NCBI GenBank assembly: GCA_025345505.1
Contig: JANVCC010000125.1
Span: 4,323,441 to 4,387,440, forward strand
Source: Todiramphus chloris collaris
Lineage: Eukaryota; Chordata; Aves; Coraciiformes; Alcedinidae
Length of the DNA stretch: 64,000 bases
Reading direction: 5' to 3'
Below are positions 60,828 through 64,000 of the stretch, piece by piece. Both the position numbers and the translations under genes were made by a program. Position 1 is the first letter of the stretch. Each line of letters opens with the position of its first letter. The notes beneath the pieces are model-generated. The model was not told the origin of the DNA. It searched no databases and saw only the letters and a list, made by a program, of their open reading frames with translations.

Positions 60828-63800
60828 CTGAGGGAGGCTGGAGTCAAGCAGGTGTTGGTCTGGGGGATGCAGGGGATGCAGCTCTCACCTGGAGTTGAGT
60901 GATGTGATCTTTTTGTGCCACGTGGAACAGTTGCCATGTGCCATGTGTAGCTGATGGCTTGAAATACAAGTGATGGAGAAGGGAGTGGAGAGCAGGGATG
61001 AACTCCTGGGGTTATGTTCATGTGATTATCCAGACAGGATTTAGCCATGTTTCTAGTTTCATGGAGTGCTAGTGAAAAATGAATCATGTGTTGTATTGGC
61101 TCTCAATTCTGAATAGTCCTGGCTATCAATGGTAATCCTACCTCTCCTGACTCCTCTGAGCACCAGTGGTGACAAAAGGAAAAAAGGATGCAGAGAAATC
61201 TTCCACCGTGGGTCTCCATCTCTATTCTCATGCAGAGTAATTTCCACTTAAATTTGGGGAATGCCTGGGAGCAAAATAACATCCGTGGTCCGTTCAGAAT
61301 CCACCCATTTGTGCAATCTCATAGCTCAGGGATGTTTGTCTGCATTTTCTCATAGAAAAAAAAATAGTTAATGCACATGATGATTAACATTAAAGTATGG
61401 CCAATAATTTGTAAAGGAGACTGAATCTCTGTGTTTCTGTTAAAATACTCACTCTTCTCCTCTTCCCTCTCCGTGCACATCCACCTCTCTCACTCTGCAG
61501 TACCAATCAGAGCAGTATTTAGGCCCTGTATAAAGCAAGCTCTTAGGATCAAGGACTATCTGTGACTGTTTTGCCTGTAGAGTACCAATCCCAGGACATC
61601 TCTCATCTTACTTGAGGGCTCTTAACATTGCTGGAATTTAAATGAGAAATATGAATAACAGAAAAAAAATCGTTTACAAATGCACCTTCATGGCATCTCA
61701 TCATCATCTGTTCTGATACAATCTCTCAGTGCTGTGCCTTTCTTTTCTAGAGCAGGGCCTCAGACCAGGGGAATTTCATGTCGTATTTGCCCATAGGAAG
61801 GAATGGTTTTAAGGACAGACCTTCATCTCTGTTGGCTGAAGATTATGAGTATCAGGGTCTGGCTCAGCAGTCTCAGGGATAGAAATTGCTCATGAAGAAG
61901 CTTCACATATACATTAGGGAAAAAGCTTTCTTTTAGCAGTTATAACATGAGAAATCAGAGGGAGGGAGAGGTCCCCTGTAGCAAGGAAACACGACCACAC
62001 AGGCTGGTCTACATCAATCCATTATGAAGAAGAAGAGCTCAACTCCTATTCAGTTTTCAGGGCAAAAACCACAGTATGAGAGCACAAGTCCACTGCCTGC
62101 AGGACCAGATGGAGCTGCATTTCCTTGTGTCACCCTGGGACTTAGAAGGGACCTAACAGGCGTGTGAGCAATCCTCTCTCACCATTGACAGAAAAGGTGA
62201 TGACCTTGGGAACAGTTGTTCAGGAGTCATGCTGAGAATTGCTCTGATCATTATCTCCAGTGTCTCTAAGGGATCTGCAAATGAATTGCTGTGCCTGCAA
62301 TCTGTTTTACAGTGCCCCAACTTCAGATTGTCAGTGACTATGCTAATGACTTAAGCATCTAACACACCTCAGCATCAGTGTCAGAAGATCAATATTAACC
62401 CCTTGATTCTAATGTTGATCAAGGTTGATGATACCAATTTCTTGCCCTTGATGCTAAGGCATCCTGGATACCATGTGGTCATTGTCCCAGGTGCAGAACT
62501 GTTGATGCTGTCTCCTTAAACTATCATGAAGCAATCTAGTTGCATCTTTTCATTTGGGTGCCTCCAATGATTTGAAGAGACCTCTGTCTTCTCCTTGGAC
62601 TGTACGTGGTGGTCCCAGTTGCCCATGGGACACACTGATGGAACCATTGTCACTGACTGCAGGTTTTTGTTAGATAATAAATCCTCCTCGCTCATGTGCA
62701 GCCAGGATTTGGATCTGCTTATATCTCAGATTTCTGTTTCCTACCTTAAACACTGCCAGATTCAGAAAGTTCCTCCATTTCCAAAATACTCTAATTAATT
62801 AGAGCAGCCAATAGGGCTCAATTAATAGTCAGAAGAGCACAGACAAAACAAGCAGAATGGCAGTACTGACTGGTGAGCACCGAATATAGCAAAGAGACCC
62901 TGGAAAGACCAACAGATGAAAAATTTCATGGTTAACTTCTATACTTGTGGTGCCTAGGACCCAATCTCCTACCAGACAGCCCACTGCAATTGGTATCCCA
63001 GAGAAGAGAGTGATACTTTTTGTGGAAAATGACTAGCAATGAGATGTTTCAGAGGCTCATAGGATACCTCAGATTTGGCCTCCAGAGACCTGTGTGGAGG
63101 TGAAAGTTTCTATTTCTCTGCAGTTCACGATTACATACAGGGGAAGATGTGGCCCTGTGTGCTACATGGTGCCTCTACACTGTGCACATCCTTTACTCCT
63201 CACAAAGTTTACCAGTCATGTACAAACTCAGGACAAACTCTGCCCAGGCCAAGTCTTCCTCCAATAGAAATTTCAGGGTTGCAACTTAATCTGATCTTTT
63301 CCGTCCTACAGGTAATGAGTGCCTTTAAAGATTTCCTCTTTGGTTTTTTTTGACACCTTTGGGAAGAACATGTCTGGGAGGGAAATCCCTTCTAAACACA
63401 GTGGGGTTTGGTGTAGAAAGCTTCCTCCCCTTCCCATCACGGTCCAAGCAAAACATCAAATCCCTGAAAAAGAGGAAAATGTTACGTCTGGGTGGCTGGT
63501 TTGCACTTCTGTTTTTATCCCTTGGGAGTGTAGGGTCTGGCAGAGGAGAGTAAGAGGCTTCATCATGACCTGTCCTGGGCCAGTGACCCCATCACTTACT
63601 CTGGACACCTCAAGTGCAGGCATAGCTCTATGTTATTTCCTCCCATCGTGTCAAGGCTGGAACTGGATCCCACCACGCTCAGACTGATCCAAGGCATTAA
63701 TCCCTCAGCCCAGTGGGAGAGGTCAACCCAATAAAGGCTTTCAGATGCTCACCAGTACAATGCAATTTCTGGTCCCAAGCAATACAGTTCAGACAGCATC

Positions 63801-64000
63801 TCTTCCAAGAGCTGTTTTAACTGTCTTTGGACACTGCTGGATATCTTCTCTCAGCAAGGTGACCTCCTGAGCTCCCTGGGCATGCATTACTTACTGACCC
63901 CCAACTCTGGCTGGCAGATAAACACCTCTCTGTTCTATGTCCTAATTCCTTAGACACACATCAGCATTTAAGTGTTCTAGGTCTTCTCACTCACCTTCCA

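Larger units (their letters stand above)
35176..64000 (+). other. ADGRB1 intron following the first coding exon (runs off the window)
   Basis: No open frame in this 28.8 kb shows the WSxWxxC...C signature of the thrombospondin type-1 repeats that come next in BAI1, and no frame shows the GAIN or seven-transmembrane regions. I therefore read the stretch as a single large intron. It holds CR1 fragments, a probable solo LTR, a CA/TG-rich tract and several T-runs, listed separately; between them the sequence is unique non-coding DNA with only short chance open frames. Confidence 0.7.

Noticed and set aside
1-64000. CRISPR arrays, operons, tRNA or rRNA genes, or a novel defence-like system
   Set aside because: The window is vertebrate nuclear DNA; no regularly spaced direct repeats, no cloverleaf or rRNA sequence and no gene clusters were seen.

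Overview
This window is avian nuclear DNA. Several copies of the chicken-repeat-1 (CR1) LINE carry the ATTCTGTG/ATTCTATG-type 3' terminal repeat typical of birds, and there is a probable solo retroviral LTR, a few faint MIR-like relics and one vertebrate coding exon with normal splice sites. Nothing points to a prokaryotic or viral genome. The species cannot be named from the sequence alone.

The one protein-coding feature I can support is the first coding exon of ADGRB1 (BAI1, brain-specific angiogenesis inhibitor 1, an adhesion GPCR) on the + strand. The exon runs from about 34252 to 35169. It has a strong polypyrimidine acceptor, about 170 nt of 5'UTR containing a 15-codon upstream ORF, a start codon at 34422 preceded by an in-frame stop, 249 complete codons, and a phase-1 GTGAGT donor. 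It encodes the signal peptide and the cysteine-rich N-terminal ectodomain, and stops just before the thrombospondin type-1 repeats. No thrombospondin-repeat exon was recognised downstream, so the intron appears to be at least 28.8 kb and runs off the right edge. The 34 kb to the left is 5' intron and/or intergenic DNA; the non-coding first exon and promoter were not located.

Layout: 1-34251 is non-coding, with CR1 copies near 3.9-4.3, 5.0 and 24.6-25.4 kb, MIR-like relics at 7.2, 8.6, 9.8, 26.5 and 27.9 kb, an AT-rich block full of TAATTA/GTAATTAC motifs (17.2-17.8 kb), and a 19-bp-armed inverted repeat at 11.9 kb. 34252-35169 is the ADGRB1 exon. 35170-64000 is intron, with CR1 pieces at 39.2, 40.5, 44.5 and 60.6 kb, a probable solo LTR on the minus strand at 46.0-46.3 kb, a degenerate CA/TG-rich tract at 44.3-44.95 kb and a few non-repetitive blocks that look like candidate conserved non-coding elements.

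Most of the other open frames are 60-100 codons on both strands, lack recognisable domains and overlap each other, as expected by chance. I found no convincing new system. The most useful observations are the missing RGD motif in the bird BAI1 N-terminus, the upstream ORF in the leader, the TAATTA-rich block and the inverted repeats.
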